Below are positions 34,501 to 46,366 of a stretch of 64,000 bases of DNA, one piece after another. The translations under genes and the position numbers were made by a program. Origin of the DNA: Diadophis punctatus similis (Eukaryota > Chordata > Lepidosauria > Squamata > Dipsadidae); assembly GCA_023053685.1 (NCBI GenBank), contig JALIGW010000020.1, positions 364,001-428,000 on the forward strand. The letters run 5' to 3'. The notes under the pieces are model-generated. The model ran no database searches and was not told the origin of the DNA. It was given only the letters and a program-made list of their open reading frames with translations. Within the stretch, counting starts at the first letter, position 1, and each line of letters opens with the position of its first letter.

Positions 34501-36736
34501 GAGGGTTCCGTACCGCAGTCATTAAAAGCTGCGGTGGTGAGACCCCTCCTGAAGAAGCCTTCCCTGGATCCAGCTGATTTGAAGAACTATCGTCCGGTCT
34601 CCAACTTGCCTTTTTTAGGGAAAGTTGTGGAGAAGGTGGTGGCCACTCAGCTTCTGCGGCTTCTGGATGAAACAGACCATCTAGATCCCTATTTCAGGCG
34701 CGGCTACAGTACAGAAACTGCCTTGGTCGCTCTGATGGATGATCTCTGGCGGGCCCGGGATGGGGGAAATTCCTCCATCCTGGTGCTACTTGACCTCTCA
34801 GCGGCTTTCGATACCATCGACCATGGTATCCTTCTGCATCGTCTCGGCGAGTTGGGAGTGGGAGGCACCGTTTTACGGTGGTTCTCCTCTTATCTCGCCG
34901 ATAGGATGCAGTCGGTGTTGGCGGGAGGGCAGAGATCCACCCCTAGGCCCCTGTTATGCGGGGTGCCTCAGGGGTCGGTCCTTTCGCCCATCCTGTTTAA
35001 CATTTACATGAAACCGCTGGGGGAGATCATCCGCAGACATGGGGTGTGTTTCCACCAGTACGCTGACGACACCCAGCTGTACATCACCACCCCGTCTGAC
35101 TTCAGTGTGGCAGCCGATGTAATGTGCCGATGCCTGGACGACATTAGGATCTGGATGGGGAGGAACAGACTCAGACTCAACCCCGACAAGACTGAGTGGC
35201 TTTGGATATTGCCTCCTAAGGATTATGACAACTATCCCTCCTTGGTTCTCGAGGGAGCGAAACTGACTCCCTCGGATCAGGTCCGCAACTTGGGGGTCCT
35301 CCTAGACCCACAGCTAAAATTGGAACACCATCTCACTGCTGTGGCTAGGGGGGCCTTTGCACAGGTTCGCCTGGTGCACCAGTTGCGGCCATACTTGGAG
35401 AAGGAGGCTCTACTCACGGTCACTCATGCCCTTGTCACCTCCCGTTTGGACTACTGCAACGCGCTCTACATGGGGCTACCCTTGAAGAGTATCCGGAGAC
35501 TCCAGTTGGTGCAAAATGCAGCTGCGCGTGCTGTGGTGGGTGTGCCAAGGTACACCCACGTGACACCTATACTCCGCCAGCTGCATTGGTTGCCCATTAG
35601 TCTCCGGGTCCAATTCAAGGTGTTGATCATCATCTTTAAAGCCCTTCATGGCTTAGGACCAGGTTATCTCCGGGACCGCATTCTGCCTCATACTTCCCTC
35701 CGACCGGTTAGGGCCCACAGAGTTGGCCTCCTCCAGCTCCCGTCAGCCAAGCAATGCCGGCTGGCGGGTCCTAGGGGGAGAGCCTTCTCTGTGGCCGGCC
35801 CCGCGCTCTGGAACCAACTCCCCCCAGAGACCCGAACTATCCCCACCCTGCTGGCCTTCCGAAAAGCCGTTAAGACATGGCTCTTCCTGCAGGCAGGGGG
35901 TAGAGCTTAATTCCATCTACACTCTCCCCCGGGTATGTCTGGCGGTTGAATGGTGCTTTTATATTGAAATTTTTAATTTTTATATTTTGATTTTAAATTG
36001 AATTTATTGGTTTTCTTGTATTTTTCCTGTGTTGTAAGCCGCCCTGAGTCCCTCGGGAGTGGGGCGGCATATAAGAAACCATAAATAAATAAATAAATAA
36101 ATAACTGTGAGAGGGATCTTGGAGTCCTAGTGGACAACCATTTAAATATGAGCCAGCAGTGTGCAGCAGCTGCCAAAAAAGCCAACACAGTTCTAGGCTG
36201 CATTAATAGAGGGATAGAATCAAGATCACGCTAAGTGTTAATACCACTTTATAATGCCTTGGTAAGGCCATACTTGGAATACTGCATTCAGTTTTGGTCG
36301 CCACAATGTAAAAAGGATGTTGAGACTCTAGAAAGAGTGCAGAGAAGAGCAACAAAGATGATTAGGGGACTGGAGGCTAAACATATGAAGAATGGTTGCA
36401 GGAACTGGGTATGTCTAGTTTAATGAAAAGAAGGACCAGGGGAGACATGATAGCAGTGTTCCAATATCTCAGGGATTGCCACAGAGAAGAAGGAGTCAAA
36501 GCACCTGAGGGTAGAACAAGAAGCAATGGGTGGAAACTAAACAAGGAGAGAAGTAACTTAGAACTAAGGAGAAATTTCCTGACAGTTAGTACAATTAATC
36601 AGTGGAACAGCTTGCCTCCAGAAGTTGTGAATGCTCCAACACTGGGAGTTTTTAAGAAGATGTTGGATAACCATTTGTCTGAAGTAGTGTAGCAGGGGGT
36701 TGGACTAGAAGACCTCCAAGGTCCCTTCCAACTCTG

Positions 36737-36767
<31 letters not shown>

Positions 36768-39700
36768 AAAGATGCTGGAGAGTCAGTCACAGCTTTGATT
36801 TGGAGGACATTATGAAATGAATGCCCCTGTTCTAATGGTATCAGACATGTATGACGCTGACCTGGTATTCCATTTTTTTTTTGTTTAGAACTTGAGCATG
36901 AGTTGGATAATGCCAGGAAGGACAACCGCAAGTTGGTTTGTCTGCTGAATGAAATTGATCAACTTGTGTTACCAGAGGTAGAGCTGGCTGTTTGAATTGG
37001 GGATTTCTATTGAAAACACAAGATTAGGATGCTGCATCTTTGCTTTCGAGAAATAAGATGCTTGCATATAAATCTAAGATTGTACAGTGGTACTTGGGCA
37101 CTCATCATTAATTGTTTCTGGGAGGTGTGATGAGTATCAAACAAATTTTCCCTATAAGGAATAATGTAGTGAGTCACAAGACAGGCAACACCAACAAGTT
37201 CTAGCTTGTGCTTTGAGTACCAAAAAAACAATGAGTACCAGAACAAAATTTTCACATCAAAATGCATTGAGTACCACATTCAATGAGCTTTAAAGCAATT
37301 GAGTACCACGGTACCACTGTAGGTAGGTCTATGTGGACAAAGCATCTTCTAATATAGAAAATGCATCTCCTGCATATGCTTCTGATGCTTCAACACTTAC
37401 TGTATTTAGGTGGTTGCTGTTATAAGAGACTTGCTATCTTTGATTATGTGTCCATGGAAAGAAAGCCTAGGTTTGACTCCTGTTTTGTGCTTTCTTTGGA
37501 TGGAGCTGTCTGAATGTACAGAGCTAAGACTCTCAGAGAGGGTGAGAGTGTACCTAGAATGCCTATTGATGGAAAAGCAGGAACTAGAAGGCAGAGCATT
37601 CGCAGCAGAGAGGACCATGGTGGAATTAGAGCATACAGGTAGGAGAAATCAGAGATTAATCTTCCCAAATAAATCAGAAAGCAAAACTGTTCTGATAGTA
37701 AAAATCTATGCGGCAAATAAAATCACTATGATTTGAAGGCCAAATCAGCAAGATAAGAGTGGTTTTAAATTTGAAAACATTAAAATGTCTATTTCAAGAG
37801 GAGGTGATATGACTTTTTTTAAAGACACAGCTAATTCGGACTCTCTTGCCTGTTCCACAGTGACTGTTCTTCAGAGGCAACTGCAAGATGCTAGCTGTTC
37901 TTTAGCACAGCCAGGAGAAAACCAGCAGCATGCATCCTCGCCTCCTCAGCCTTCCTCTCCTACCCAGTCTTCTAGCAGGTAAATTGCATAGGCAGAAATA
38001 TTGTCAAAGTTGCAAAGTTAATCCAGAGCAATGCTATGGTTACAGGATTGTGTTCCTAAGACATTACTCTTATTAAATCTGTTTAGCAGCATTCATCGTT
38101 ACCTATTCATATTGACTGAGCTTGAAAAATTATAGCTTGAAAAAGTCCCATTGCTAAATGGATAACTATAATAATCCCCTCTTAAATCACAGAGACCTTG
38201 TTAAACACCAGAGACCGACATTCCACAGACAAGGGATAACATTGGCTTCAAAGGGACACTAGATTGCAAAAGTTGGAAAATAGTGGACTAGAGTTGAGAT
38301 TTATGCTACTAGTTGACATAAAACAGATTAATGCAAGAACTCAACAGTCTTCCACATCCTGTGGCTAGGATTTGAATGGCATTTTCTATTCAGCTCCCAG
38401 AACCAATGGACAATCGTGCTATAGCTGTTCTTGTCAAATGCAGCATTATCCTTTGAATATGTTAGGCAAGAGCTTTCAGAAATCTGAATGAGCATGGACA
38501 TGCTGGTTAGGACATCTGAGAGGCCCTTCCCATCTCAAAGCATCAGCCTGTTGGAACTTTGAATTTTTCTACAGAAATAAACTCAGTGAATTCCACAGTG
38601 TGGCCCTTTAATTTAAAATCTCTCTTTCATAAAAGGAGCATAATCTTATCTTCTCTACTGGTGTCCTACTGTAGTTGCCCGTGTGAACAGAGTTAATACC
38701 TGTGTGTGCTGAACATCTCCCTAAGATTTTTAATGCTTAGCTCAACTGATTTCTTTTTACTCCAGATTCTTCTTTAAAATCAACAAGAAGTCTGCAGAAA
38801 AGATCACAGCATCAAACTTGCAAAAACAAGGTAGTGTTTTTGGTACTGTATTTAATATTTAGCTTTTATTTGAATTGATGGGGAAGGAAGTTACCATATT
38901 CAACTTAAAGGAAACAGATGAGCAGAGAATGAAGTTTCAAAATGCCATGTCTTCTACCTCTGCGAAAATCATTCCTTCAAAATCAGCTGGGAATCTTGTC
39001 CTGCTCATTTCTACTTATATCAAACATTTGTTCCACTTATTCTGGCTGCCTTTTTAGAAGATGAACCTATGTAATAATGGAAGAGCATGTAGCAGCTTAA
39101 GTTCTTATCCATCAAAACTAGAAAGTATAGATGACACATCTGGATCAAAAGTGGGAAATCTTTGGGCATTATATGCCTTCTAGCACCTTATTAGTAGTGC
39201 TGAAAGCTCCTTCTTCCTATGGTTTGGGTGAAAGTTTAAATCTACTGGGGCTTCAAGGGTTCTAAAGGCAAAATAGGTGCTTTAGGTCAAGGGTGGGTTC
39301 TAACTTACCTCACTGCCAGTTCGCTTCCTCGACCGAACAGGTTCCATGATGGCATCATGACGTCACCAGCGGGTCGCTACTGGTTCGGGCGAACCAGTCC
39401 GAACCAGGAGGAACCCACCTCTGCTTTAGGTCTTGCAGTGGAAAAGAACAAAGCATTTTTATGACAATAGCCTAAATCCTTTTAGGTGATGCTGTCTTGC
39501 CAAAGCAGAAATTGAAGAAAAGACTAGTAAAGATTCATCGGCAAGTTTTGTCAAAACCAGCAACCACATCCAGAAAGGTAAGGGTTTGTTTGCTTCTCCA
39601 AATAACATATAGCAGAGAAGATCAGGATAGTCACACTTGGATTAGACCTATTGACCCCAAATGAGAATTCTGGATGTCTTCTTGGATTCAGTTGATCTAC

Positions 39701-42665
39701 CTTAATTTTGCCTCCATGTGATCATCTCCTTGTGAACACTACCAAATGAAAAATTGCAGGAGTAAAATATCTGGTTCTCTGGACTGGTTTATGAAGTAGT
39801 GTACAAAGAAAGGAAGTAGTCTTTGGTGGAAATGTGCAAGAACCATTACTTAGGCTAATGGGACTTTTTTAAGTCCAAAAAAATTGAGATAACATTTGGA
39901 AAGCATCAGGCAAATACTGGCCTTATTCACTGGAGTGTAAGGGAGGAGGTGTAGCACAATCAGATTTGCAGGATTCTATTACTGTAGCCAATCTCAATAA
40001 AGGGTAGTTCTTCCTGTGAAGCTGATTTCCTGGTCCAGTCTACCTAGTGAGGCTGAGGGGTTTTGCACCCTTAATAGTCTTTATCCCCAATATGCTATCA
40101 CCATTAGCAATAGCACTTAGAGAGGGCTGTAAAGCACTGTGAATATATAACTCTAAGTGGTTTACAGAGTCAGCATATTGCCTCCAACAATTTGGGTCCT
40201 CATTTTACCGACCTCAGAAGGATGGAAGGCTGAGTTAACCTTGAGCCAGTTAGAATCGAACTGCTGGCAATCGGCAGAATTAGCTTGCAGTACCGCATTC
40301 TAACCATTGCGCCACCACAGCTCCAATTCAAGAAACATCTTAGCGTGATGAGCAGTTTGTCCCCACGAAAGGCTAAGACTTACATAAATATTAAAATGAA
40401 TGACTTTTTAGCTTCTGCTTGAATAGATGCATTGGAGGGAAGTCCATAAACTGTTATTAGTTCACTCTCAAACTGTTCTGATTCTTCAGAAGATTTTTAA
40501 TCAACTGCAATCTTTCCAGTTACATTATGTCATATCTTGGACTCAGGCCGCAGTTCAAGTTGTGGCTGCTTCTGTGTGACTTTCCTTTGGAGAGAACATG
40601 AAAACTGTTATCAGATCCTTTTTTTTTTGGCAGTTACTTTTTTCTCAAAGTTACTCTTGTGTTGAAAATTGATTGCTGTTTCACAGTGTAACTCTGCTTC
40701 CTGCCTTTGCAGGTTTGCTTGTCAAAGGTAGAAGAACAATTTACTGAACACAAGCAAGATTTATCCCCAACTATGAGCAGTCCTGAAGCAGGTAGGAGTG
40801 ATGGATGGTTTTGGATGTATAAGGAGGAAATAGACTGTAAGAACATCAACATTATATTTTTGTATCATTTTTGTTCTCAGATTCCCATCAGAATACGCTT
40901 CACTTTCCTGAAGCTTCCACGACTGACAAGAATCACAGAAGTGGAGCTTCTGGTGATGAACATGCATCCGTTAATAAATATGATGATGACTATGTCCATA
41001 AACGGTATTTACTAACTGGATAGCTTCTCATGTTTTAAATCAGGTCTATTAGCTTCAGTGAGAGGAGAGATGGCATATAAGATTTTTATTCCGCCACATC
41101 AGAGGTGGGTGTCAAGGTTCCAAATAGTAATCGAGCAGAAATCAGAGTCCAAGGCAAAAAGTTCACCAAAGTTCCAATTTATTGCAGACACCATGTTGGC
41201 AACGCATGGGAAAACCCAAATCTAACTTGTCTCCCAAGTTCCCTCTCAATAGGAAACGGGCACTACTTGTTCCCCACCCCCATCCGGGTCACGTTGACCA
41301 CTAAACTTCTGCCAGCGTGGCAACCTCTCCGCCCCGTCCCTTGCAGGTGCTGGACAAAAGATGACCTTGGAGAAGCAACAGAGAATGTGATATCTGTAGC
41401 TTCTCACGCTCACTGCATTCCCCCTCCCCACTTCATGTAGAACATTCTTCTATGTAGAACGGTGGCAAACGATGCTTTGTCAGTGGGTTCCTCCTGGTTC
41501 AGACCGGTTCGCCCGAACTGGTAGTGACCCGCTGGTGACGTCACAATGATGTCACTGAACTAGATCGGTTGGTGCCGGTTCGTGGGCGCCGCCATCTTTT
41601 TTTTGAATTTTTTTCAGATTTTGGGGGGGGGATTTTTTAAAAAAACATTTCTTCTGCACATGCGCAGAAGCTGAGTTTCCGGCACTGTGCATGCGTTGCC
41701 ATTTTGTTTTTGGCTTTTAAAAAAATTTTGGGGGGGTTTTGTACTGTGCATTTGTGCGCATGTGAAGCGCACACACACCCACGAGGCACGGTCACGCAGT
41801 GCAGGAGGAAGCGAACCGGCAGCGAGGTAAGTTGGAACCCACCCCTGTGCCACATGATACAAGCGCATGCATTAGTACTTCTATCCATACACTTACATAT
41901 GCACATAGAGCAATAATATCAGCTTAAATGTTCTACATAGCTTGTTTTTTTAATACATGTATATATATATTTACTAGAGTACAAGAAGAAGATACTCTGA
42001 GCACAGCCAGTACTCTTTCAATGACCGTCCCACTGAATTTAAGAAGCAGAGATAATGCTCATGAATTTCTTGACCACCCTTCAGTCAACCAAGACCCTCA
42101 TATTAAGGATCCAATGTTGGAGAAATTTGAAGTAGAAAACTTCAGTGGATCATCAAATGATGCATCTTTGTTAAGTGGAGAGGAATGCAAGGAAAACGAG
42201 AGTCATGAATGCATCACTAACAAGCCTAGAGATTCCACTGATCACAACATTTCTCAAAAGCCAGAAGTTCCAATAGACTTTCCACAGCCTGCTGCTGGGA
42301 CAACAAAGTCCACCAGAAACCCACAACTCACTTCCCTTGTTGCAGAGGGAATTCTGGAAGATGATAGCCTGAGCTTTTCTACTGTCTACAAATGTGATGA
42401 CCCGGTGGCTCTGAAACCAACAACCAGCCACATTTTGCCTACTGAGGAAATACTATGCAGCTTTGGTCTTCTCCAAGTAAAACCAGAAAAAGCTGCCTCT
42501 GTGTCTAAGAAACTTGTATCTCCAGTCAAGACAGAGGAGGAGGAATTGACTCTGGAGAAAAATGAAGCAAATGTTCAATTACTATCCACTTCCATCAACT
42601 CAGAAATGAAAACAAACTATTTGAAAGGTGCATCCAAGGTTAGTGAGGCACAAGATGAGTCATAG
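31523..42665 (+). CDS. Unidentified coiled-coil protein, at least ten exons, 5' end not found
   Basis: Ten exons with AG/GT borders join in one frame: 31523-31611, 33237-33324, 36889-36977, 37524-37638, 37861-37978, 38766-38830, 39486-39577, 40713-40791, 40881-41004, 41978-42665 (stop TAG). About 515 residues are visible. Exons 2-5 give a heptad-rich coiled coil ([66 protein letters not shown]). Then come a Ser/Pro/Gln-rich linker, a basic segment ([16 protein letters not shown]) and a long acidic Ser/Thr-rich, apparently disordered tail encoded by the last exon. All intron phases agree across nine junctions, strong evidence that the gene is real. No enzymatic domain is visible. The start codon probably lies in an unseen upstream exon. 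I do not recognise the family; a scaffold or centrosomal-type role would be a guess. Confidence 0.85.
34385..36103 (+). mobile_element. L2-clade LINE, 5'-truncated, with intact reverse-transcriptase frame
   Basis: An uninterrupted frame runs through ~34390-35910, covering the RT from CPSWLVSAS through [62 protein letters not shown] and the C-terminal [16 protein letters not shown] to LFLQAGGRA. The endonuclease is absent, so it is 5'-truncated. The 3' UTR carries 'cgccctgagtccctcgggag' and an (AAAT)n tail at ~36083-36103. The lack of stops implies a young insertion. It lies inside CR1. Confidence 0.93.
36738..36768 (+). repeat. (ATT)n microsatellite at the CR1 3' end
   Basis: About ten ATT units directly continue the CR1 terminal repeat, the pattern described for microsatellites seeded by CR1-type LINEs in snakes. 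Confidence 0.8.
37085..37319. mobile_element. 235 bp TA-flanked foldback MITE (second TA family)
   Basis: Left end cagtggtacttgggcac and right end 'gagtaccacggtaccactg' are inverted, with TA on both sides (37083-37084, 37320-37321). The interior repeats 'gagtacca'. Different from the 'agtcctcgac' MITE family. Confidence 0.8.
39288..39423. mobile_element. 136 bp hAT MITE ('aggtgggttc' family)
   Basis: Left end caagggtgggttc and right end gaacccacctctg; flanked by CTTTAGGT (39280-39287 and 39424-39431). The interior is 'gaacaggttccatgatg' and 'gcgaaccagtccgaacc'. Relatives: 41100-41847 and 48241-48410. Confidence 0.8.
40108..40325 (-). repeat. tRNA-derived SINE, minus orientation
   Basis: Same family as 21682-21925: 'aacaatttgggtcctcattt' body and a tRNA-like head at the right ('ttctaaccattgcgcc'), with a B-box-like 'gttagaatcgaact'. 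It lies in an intron of the second gene. Confidence 0.75.
41100..41847. mobile_element. hAT element of the 'aggtgggttc' family, interrupted by a solo LTR
   Basis: The left stub cagaggtggg (41100-41109) and the right part from 41483 ('gtgggttcctcctggttc') to cccacccctg at 41847 make one element, with near-identical flanks CGCCACAT (41092-41099) and TGCCACAT (41848-41855). It contains GC-rich filler near 41640-41800. It lies in the last intron of the second gene. Confidence 0.7.
41110..41482. mobile_element. Solo LTR, 373 bp
   Basis: Starts TGTCAAGGTTCC and ends CTTTGTCA, so it follows the TG...CA rule, and is flanked by the 5 bp direct repeat GTGGG (41105-41109 and 41483-41487). Removal of the segment and one repeat restores the hAT terminus seen in the 39288 and 48241 copies. 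A minus-strand AATAAA (seen as tttatt at ~41177) suggests - orientation. No internal retroviral or retrotransposon genes remain. Confidence 0.75.
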
Positions 42666-43250
42666 ATCTCTGCAAAGCATGATTCATGCAGTTCCACTGA
42701 AAATGAGCTTGGGGGATAGCTCCCATCTTAGATTTGCACACCAGAGAACTGCTGCCACTATTAAAATGTCTCTCTTGAAACATATGGAATCCTTTCTGTC
42801 ATTTTACCCACTGAAGCAAAGATTTAACCAGAGAAATGAAATTTGGGGCAAGGCATCCTGATGAAAGCTGAAGACATAAGCCATACCTTGTTGTCCACAG
42901 AAACCATCCACTAATCACAATGCTGTCCATCAGGTGACGTCTACCTTGAAAATGTAAATGTTACCCTCACCTTTGTTAGATTTAATAGGGAAATGGGCTG
43001 ATAGTTTAAGTAATTGTGTACCTATTGCAAGAGAATGGGGTGTGGTGGTGGGAAGCTTAAATATTGTTTAATATTTAGCACCATTAGCAAAGTTAAACTG
43101 CATATGTAGAATGTTATATTCCTTTCTTAGATATGGGAAATGGGTAAGCTGAAAATTAGGAAGAATAACAAACTGTTTCCTATATTGTCAACTTAAAATG
43201 GGACATATACCGTACTTTCACTTTTATTAATAAATCATTTTTCAAAATGA
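42666..43250 (+). other. 3' UTR of the second gene, with polyadenylation signal
   Basis: After the stop at 42663-42665 about 570 bp of AT-rich sequence leads to AATAAA at 43229-43234, followed by a T-rich, GT-containing stretch. This is the first canonical signal. Confidence 0.6.
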
Positions 43251-43715
43251 TGTTATTTTCTGTATATCATTCCATATAGGTGTTATTCAGGAACTGGGCA
43301 CACAGTGGTGCTGTTTTAACTTACAGTAGGTCTGCAATGTACAATATGGAAAAATGAAGTCGATTTTAGATTCTAAGCGCCTATTTACGGGTTATGAGAA
43401 TCAGTTAAAGTTTTCAAGGAGCCATTTTTTTCCCCTTCCTGCTGTGTGCCTAGGCCCTAGACCATCCTTTCTCAACTGGGGTCCCACAAGAAAAATGATT
43501 GGAGAAAACAAAAATCACTTTTTAAAGAAAAAACCTTTGTGTAGCTTTTATGTCACTTTGCTTTTGTAAATGTTGGAGAATATGCATGATGTAGATTGGA
43601 AGTGTATTGTGAAATTTTGTGTATGTTCTCTTATTTTTATCCAAATTTCCCTAAGACCTGAAAATTATTTCAAGGGATTCTCCAGGGTGAAAGGTTGAGA
43701 AAGGATGATATAAAC
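43251..43715. other. Intergenic, nothing firm recognised
   Basis: AT-rich sequence; 'ctttctcaactggggtcccac' near 43468 and 'tctccagggtgaaaggttgag' near 43680 look like the worn ends of another DNA-element copy of ~230 bp, but no duplication was found. Confidence 0.35.
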
Positions 43716-43906
43716 CAGGGGTATCAAACTCGCGATGACACATCGTCACGTGATGTATCGCAACTTTTTTTGCCTTCGCTAAAATCGGGGTGGGCGTTGC
43801 AGTTACAGTACCAAAAATGTCAAATAGCCCCTTTAAGATCAGTCTTTGTGATTAATGTAAATTGGACTTAAAGCTATAGTACATATAGTAATATACACTC
43901 AATATA

Positions 43907-44180
43907 AAGGTAAAGCTTTCCCCTGCCCAGTCATGTCTGACTCTAGTGGGCAATGCATATCTCCATTTGCTAGCCGAGGAAGCCAGCATTGTCTAAAGAC
44001 ATTTCCATGATCATGTGGCCAGCATGGTTATATGCCAAAGGCGCACAGAATGCTGTTACCTTCCCACCAAAATGGTACCTATTTATCTACTTGCATTTGC
44101 ATGCTTTCAAACTGCTAGGTAAGTAGGAGCTGGGGCAAGTAACAGGAGCTCATCCTATTCCATGGCTCTTGGGTCTCTAA
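43907..44180 (+). repeat. Worn interspersed repeat of a family common in squamates
   Basis: Contains 'aaaggtaaagctttcccc', 'catgtctgactctag', 'gatcatgtggccagcatg' and 'ctgttaccttcccacc', which I recognise as a repeat widespread in reptile genomes. I cannot name its class from sequence alone. Confidence 0.55.
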
Positions 44181-44315
44181 CCCGGGCTGAAGTTCATGGT
44201 TTGGGTAGGTCCATTTGCACATATCTCTGGGTGTCCAGAAACTGATCAGTTAGGAACCTGTGTATTCCCCCATTAACAGCAAATAAGACATTATCCCAAA
44301 ATACAGGGATCCTGC

Positions 44316-44385
44316 CGTTAACCCTCGGGAGTTGGGTGGCATATAAGAAAACCAAAATAAATAAATAAATAAATAAATAAACCTC
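44316..44385 (+). repeat. L2 LINE 3' tail fragment with (AAAT)n
   Basis: 'ccctcgggagttgggtggc' plus 'ataaataaataaataaat', identical in style to the ends of the two long L2 copies. Confidence 0.7.
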
Positions 44386-44565
44386 TGCAAGATTTGCAAC
44401 TGACTCATGCTGTAAAAATGTCTCATGGGTAAGGGGAAAGGCACTGAACACTCAGCAAACCATCAGAACTATTATTTACCTAGCATCTATAGTAAATTGT
44501 TCAGATAATTTTTCAACTTTAAATTTAATTCCTAGGAACAGACCAGAATTCCTGTTGCCAAACAA

Positions 44566-44898
44566 AGTGGTGATTCAGTGTCTTGTGCCTGATTTTACCA
44601 CCTTTTTTTTGGCATGGTTATTAAGGGAAAAACTGCAGTTGTTAAGTGAACCATGTAGTCACTAAGCAAAACTGGCTTTCCCCTACTGATTTTACTTCTG
44701 GGAAGCAAACTGGGAAGGCCAGAAAGGGCGATTACATGACCACAGAACTCTGCAAACATTGTAAATACATGCTGGTAGCACAGAACCAGAATTTTAATCG
44801 CATGACTGTGGGGATGCTGCAACAATCATAGGTCTCTTTTTTTCAGTGCTATTGTAACTTTGGTTGCCAAATGAAAGGTTGTAAATTGAGGACTACCT
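44566..44898 (+). mobile_element. TA-type MITE, copy 6 (diverged)
   Basis: 'gttgttaagtgaacc', 'tgtaaatacatgctg' and the right end 'aattgaggactacct' mark it as the same family; the left end is not clear. Confidence 0.55.
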
Positions 44899-45994
44899 TT
44901 TTTGGAATGCCATCCTCAGTAGTTGCCATTGGAGACACTTTCATTTGTCTAACGATGGGGCTGACTCTTTATGTGGCCCACCGTTTAACCAGCTCTGAAA
45001 CTGCTCACTGATCTCATGGACCTACTTGTCCTGATCCTTTCACTTGGGCCTTCTTCTTACCTGAAAGCTGCAGACTTGCCGCTCCCTGAGAAATCCTGCA
45101 GGTAGTTTATTCAGAGACAGGGCAAGTTCTGACCTGTGAATTGCAGGTTTGGGAAAGGAATGAACTTCAAGGAGAGGCAAAGCAGGGTGGAGGAATGCAG
45201 ATATGAATCTGACCATTTCTAAAGAAACATGGAAAGAGAAAAGTGCTCAGCCCAGCAGGAGAAGACAAATTGGACGGCTGTACTGCAGAGATGCTTAAAA
45301 GAGCTGCTCAGAGAAACCATTCTGTAAGGAAGGTAGAATCACCACGTGATTGGACCCCTTTTTACAACCTTTTGTTGCATCCATTGTTGCATCCAATGAA
45401 TCCATTGTTCGTTATGGGCCAGTTTTTGCTGGAAACCAGAAGCAACTGCTGGTTTCTGACAAAAACATCATAAATTGGAGTCATGTGAGCATGGGGTGGT
45501 GCTTCTTGTACTCGGGGGTGGTCTCTTTATGAAGAATTCATAACTTCAAATATTCGCTATGCAACTAGTTATAAGTTGAGGACTTGTATTTGGTTGAGAG
45601 AGAGCTTGGACATCTCCAACACTGGACAACTCCTCTCACGTATGAAGCTCCTGGAACAGCACTGATGGCTCACCACCATACACCATAGTTAGATATCATT
45701 CTGAGACATCCAACATGGCTACCTTTTCCTCAAGGAGAGGAAAACACAACCTTTGCCTGCTTCCTCCTCTCTGTTTCTTTTTCCCTCCTGAGTCCCATTA
45801 GCTCCTCTGCTCCTCCCACAGAGCGAGCTGTTGTCTTGTTCCATTCTGTTTTACAGCTCCAAAGAGCATGTCCCTGTTGGCTACTTTCAAGACACCAAAT
45901 CATATGAGGTTCTACACACACTCCACCTCAGCCACCAATGAATCAGGAAATTAGCCAGGCTGAGGTCGTAAAGAACTGTGTGTCAAGTCAAATA
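44899..45994. other. Intergenic with one worn MITE relic
   Basis: A much-diverged relative of the TA-type MITE covers about 45340-45595 ('aaattggagtcatgtgagc', right end 'ataagttgaggacttg'). The rest shows no recognised feature. Confidence 0.35.
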
Positions 45995-46366
45995 CAGGTA
46001 CTCCTCAAGTTACGACCACAATTGAGCCCAAAATTTATGTTGCTAAGTCAAACATTTGTTCATTTTACAACTTGCCACAGTTGTGAAGTGAATCATTGCA
46101 TTTGTTAAGTTAGTAACATGGTTATTAAGTGAATCTGGCTTCCCCATTGACTTTGCTTGTCAGGAGATCGCAAAAGGGGATCACAAGATTCCGGGACACT
46201 GCAACCGACATAAATATCAGTCAGTTGCCAAGCATCTGAATTTTGATTATGTGACACTGGGGATGCTGCAACAGTTATAACTGTGAACGACAGCCGTTAA
46301 GTGACTTTTTCAGTGCCATTGTAACTTTGAATGGTCACTAAATGAACGTAAGTCAAGGACTACCTG
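45995..46366 (+). mobile_element. TA-flanked MITE, copy 7 (best preserved)
   Basis: Left end caggtactcctcaagttacg, right end 'aagtcaaggactacctg', TA on both sides (45993-45994, 46367-46368). 372 bp. Confidence 0.8.

Larger units (their letters stand above)
34151..36768 (+). mobile_element. CR1-clade LINE 3' half, interrupted by an L2 LINE
   Basis: The left piece (34151-34384) encodes [18 protein letters not shown], the CR1 reverse-transcriptase core. After the L2 insertion the right piece (36104-36768) resumes with [30 protein letters not shown] and [16 protein letters not shown], and the CR1 C-terminus ([20 protein letters not shown]). It ends in the 'gaagacctccaaggtccctt' tail and (ATT)n. 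The frame is broken by a few stops. It lies in intron 2 of the visible part of the second gene. Confidence 0.9.

Noticed and set aside
43716..43840. A further hAT element beginning caggggtatcaaactcg
   Set aside because: The left terminus resembles that of 7403-8075, but I found no matching right end or duplication, so it is not listed as an element.
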